DNA from: CAXPZW01 sp049594615
GTDB lineage: Bacteria > Bacteroidota > Bacteroidia > Flavobacteriales_D > Sanyastnellaceae
Direction: 5' to 3'
NCBI GenBank assembly: GCA_049594615.1
Contig: JBMYJR010000060.1
Location: 1-15,566 of the forward strand
DNA length: 15,566 nt
In this document: piece by piece, positions 14,013-15,566 of the stretch
Position numbering within the stretch: the first letter of the stretch is position 1
How the letters are laid out: each line of letters starts with the position of its first letter
Notes under the pieces: generated by a model
What the model was told of the DNA's origin: nothing
The model's input: only the letters and a program-made list of their open reading frames with translations
Databases searched by the model: none
Position numbers and translations under genes: made by a program

Positions 14013-14776
14013 CATTACCCGAGGGCAAAAAGATCTACTTCGCCTCAGACTTCCACCTGGGCTTTCCGTCGTACGCCGAGACCATCGACCGTGAACGGCG
14101 CATCGTGGCTTGGCTGGAAGAAGCCGCCCAGGATGCTGCAGAGGTCTTTTTGGTGGGTGACTTGTTTGACTTCTGGTTCGAATACAAGCGCGCGGTGCCG
14201 AAGGGCTTTACCCGATTGATTGCGGCCATCGGACGCTTGGTCGACCGAGGCATCCCGGTGCACATTTACGTGGGCAACCACGACCTGTGGATGTGGGATT
14301 ACCTGCCCATCGAAACGGGCGCACAGGTTTACCGCAAACCCATCCACCGCGAATGGAACGGCCAACGGTTCTACATCGCTCACGGTGACGGATTGGGGCC
14401 GGGCGATCACGGGTACAAATTCCTCAAACGCATCTTCACCAACAAGGTATGCCAGTGGCTCTTCCACCGCCTACACCCCAACTTTGGGGTGTGGCTGGCC
14501 CTCAAGAGCTCAGACACCTCACGCAATGCCAAACCTGACGAGGAAAAGTCATTTTTGGGTGAGGACCGTGAATGGTTGATCCAACATTCAAAAAATGTGC
14601 TTGCCGACCAGCACTTCCACCACTTTGTGTACGGTCACCGTCACGTGCCCATGACCTTTGATCTTGGGCAGGGCAGCCAATACGTGAACTTGGGAGATTG
14701 GATTGGCCACAACACCTACGCAGTGTTTGATGGCCAGCAGTTAGAACTACTGACCTACGGCAAACCGGGCGCGTAG
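14009..14776 (+). CDS. lpxH: UDP-2,3-diacylglucosamine diphosphatase (lipid A)
   Basis: Calcineurin-like metallophosphoesterase (255 aa) that cleaves UDP-2,3-diacylglucosamine to lipid X and UMP, the fourth step of lipid A synthesis, at the cytoplasmic membrane surface. The metal-binding motifs appear in order: SDFHLG (about 13-18), GDLFDFWFEYK (about 50-60), GNHDLW (about 90-95), AHGDGLGPGDHGYKF, and GHRHVP near residue 211. The extended LFDFWFEYK and GDGLGPGD stretches are typical of LpxH of this phylum rather than a generic phosphoesterase. Start is GTG at 14009, overlapping the TGA of the M1 gene, which suggests coupled translation. The homologous N-terminus (KKIYFASDFHLG) lies a few residues in. 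Its last 30 bp overlap the 3' end of the convergent GAPDH gene, with no terminator between them. Confidence 0.94.
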   Translation: MTLPEGKKIYFASDFHLGFPSYAETIDRERRIVAWLEEAAQDAAEVFLVGDLFDFWFEYKRAVPKGFTRLIAAIGRLVDRGIPVHIYVGNHDLWMWDYLPIETGAQVYRKPIHREWNGQRFYIAHGDGLGPGDHGYKFLKRIFTNKVCQWLFHRLHPNFGVWLALKSSDTSRNAKPDEEKSFLGEDREWLIQHSKNVLADQHFHHFVYGHRHVPMTFDLGQGSQYVNLGDWIGHNTYAVFDGQQLELLTYGKPGA

Positions 14777-15566
14777 GACATCCAGCAAGCGCGAGGCGTA
14801 TCCGGTCTCGTTGTCGTACCAGCCAATCACCTTGACCATGCCCCCGATGACCGAGGTCAACCCTGCGTCGAAAATGCAGCTGTGACGGTTGCCAATAATG
14901 TCGGTCGACACCAAAGGATCTTCTTGGTACTCGAGGATACCTGCATAAGCACCTGATGCAGCCTGCTTGAAGGCAGCATTGATTTCCTCGGCCGATTTAG
15001 GGCTGCGCACCATGCACGTGATATCAGTCAACGAGCCATCGGGCACCGGCACGCGGATTCCAAACCCCCCAATCTGCACCGACAAGTGCGGAAAAATGTG
15101 CGTAAGCGCCTTGGCAGCTCCGGTAGTCGTAGGTACAATATTGAGCCCTGCGGCACGTGCACGGCGCAGGTCTCTGTGAGGCGCGTCCTGGAGGTGCTGG
15201 TCCAAGGTGTAGCTGTGCACGGTGGTGATGTAACACGACTCGATGCCGCAAAGCTCATCCAGCAACGCCACGAGCGGAGCGGCGCTGTTGGTAGTGCAAG
15301 AAGCATTGGATACCAGCGGTTCCTGAAGGCCCTCCTCTTTGACGCCCATAATGACCATGGGCAGGGAATTATCGCTAGACGGCACCGAAAGGAGCACGGG
15401 CACCGGTTGATGCGCCGCATAGCCAGAAAGTGCCTCAGCAGTCTTATAATGACCTGTGCAGTCCACAATGGCATCAACCTCTAGGTCCAACCACGGCAAT
15501 TCACTCAAATGTCCTGCTTGAGAGTAGCGGATTTGCTGCCCCCCCAAAACCAAACCTCGGCCTGTG
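14747..15566 (-). CDS. gap: Glyceraldehyde-3-phosphate dehydrogenase, 5' part outside the window
   Basis: C-terminal four-fifths of a GAPDH; the N-terminal NAD-binding GxGRIGR region lies beyond the window edge, and the frame stays open to 15566. The enzyme oxidises glyceraldehyde-3-phosphate with NAD(P) and phosphate to 1,3-bisphosphoglycerate in glycolysis or gluconeogenesis. Visible features are LPWLDLEVDAIVDCTGHYKT, the active-site NASCTTN (catalytic Cys codon at 15296-15298), the catalytic His in TVHSYTLDQ, RRARAAGLNIVPTTTGAAKA, RVPVPDGSLTDITC, and the C-terminal WYDNETGYASRLLDVL. The stretch YAAHQPVPVLLSVPSSDN is less like the consensus, so this may be a divergent paralogue, but all catalytic residues in view are present. 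The stop TAG at 14747-14749 lies inside the 3' end of lpxH on the other strand. Confidence 0.95.
   Translation of the reverse strand, partial: TGRGLVLGGQQIRYSQAGHLSELPWLDLEVDAIVDCTGHYKTAEALSGYAAHQPVPVLLSVPSSDNSLPMVIMGVKEEGLQEPLVSNASCTTNSAAPLVALLDELCGIESCYITTVHSYTLDQHLQDAPHRDLRRARAAGLNIVPTTTGAAKALTHIFPHLSVQIGGFGIRVPVPDGSLTDITCMVRSPKSAEEINAAFKQAASGAYAGILEYQEDPLVSTDIIGNRHSCIFDAGLTSVIGGMVKVIGWYDNETGYASRLLDVLRARFAVGQ

Overview
The window looks like a chromosomal housekeeping segment from a member of the Bacteroidota, probably Flavobacteriales-like, with fairly high GC. The evidence is an archaeal/eukaryal-type prolyl-tRNA synthetase, an OmpP1/FadL-type outer-membrane protein, the Nif3-like plus zinc-ribbon-family gene pair, a T9SS-type C-terminal sorting domain, TTG-N20-TAnnTTTG promoter architecture, and A-rich leaders in place of Shine-Dalgarno sequences. 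No phage, transposon, integrase, CRISPR array or plasmid feature is visible.

Layout. (1) 97-2509, minus strand: a promoter, proS, a 226-aa Bacteroidota protein of unknown function starting 3 nt after the proS stop, then tRNA-Glu(UUC) with its own well-matched promoter and a strong intrinsic terminator. (2) 2566-5458, plus strand: a low-complexity lipoprotein (acidic/Tyr-Gly-Trp-rich, then Ser-Arg-rich with a 36-bp tandem repeat) followed 31 nt later by an OmpP1/FadL-family barrel. A 14-bp perfect hairpin at 5474-5505 can terminate transcription from both sides. (3) 5527-7425, minus strand: nif3-like gene, then a coiled-coil protein of the C4 zinc-ribbon family whose four metal cysteines are all replaced. 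(4) about 7447-14776, plus strand: lpxK, a choice-of-anchor-B beta-propeller with a T9SS tail, a TlpA-like thioredoxin lipoprotein, a very long M1 metallopeptidase with a probable C-terminal beta-barrel, and lpxH. Spacing is 2 nt, an ATGA overlap, 58 nt, and a GTGA overlap, so this reads as one envelope-related operon or two closely joined ones. (5) 14747-15566, minus strand: a GAPDH gene cut by the window end, whose 3' end overlaps the 3' end of lpxH by 30 bp.

Functionally, lpxK and lpxH are both lipid A (Raetz pathway) enzymes and bracket exported proteins (T9SS cargo, periplasmic-facing thioredoxin lipoprotein, secreted peptidase), so the right half has a cell-envelope theme. The left half is translation (tRNA-Glu, proS) next to outer-membrane proteins. 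I found no clear new defence or mobile system. The most unusual items are the cysteine-less zinc-ribbon protein, the M1 peptidase with a barrel-like extension, the low-complexity lipoprotein, and lpxK lacking any ATG start.
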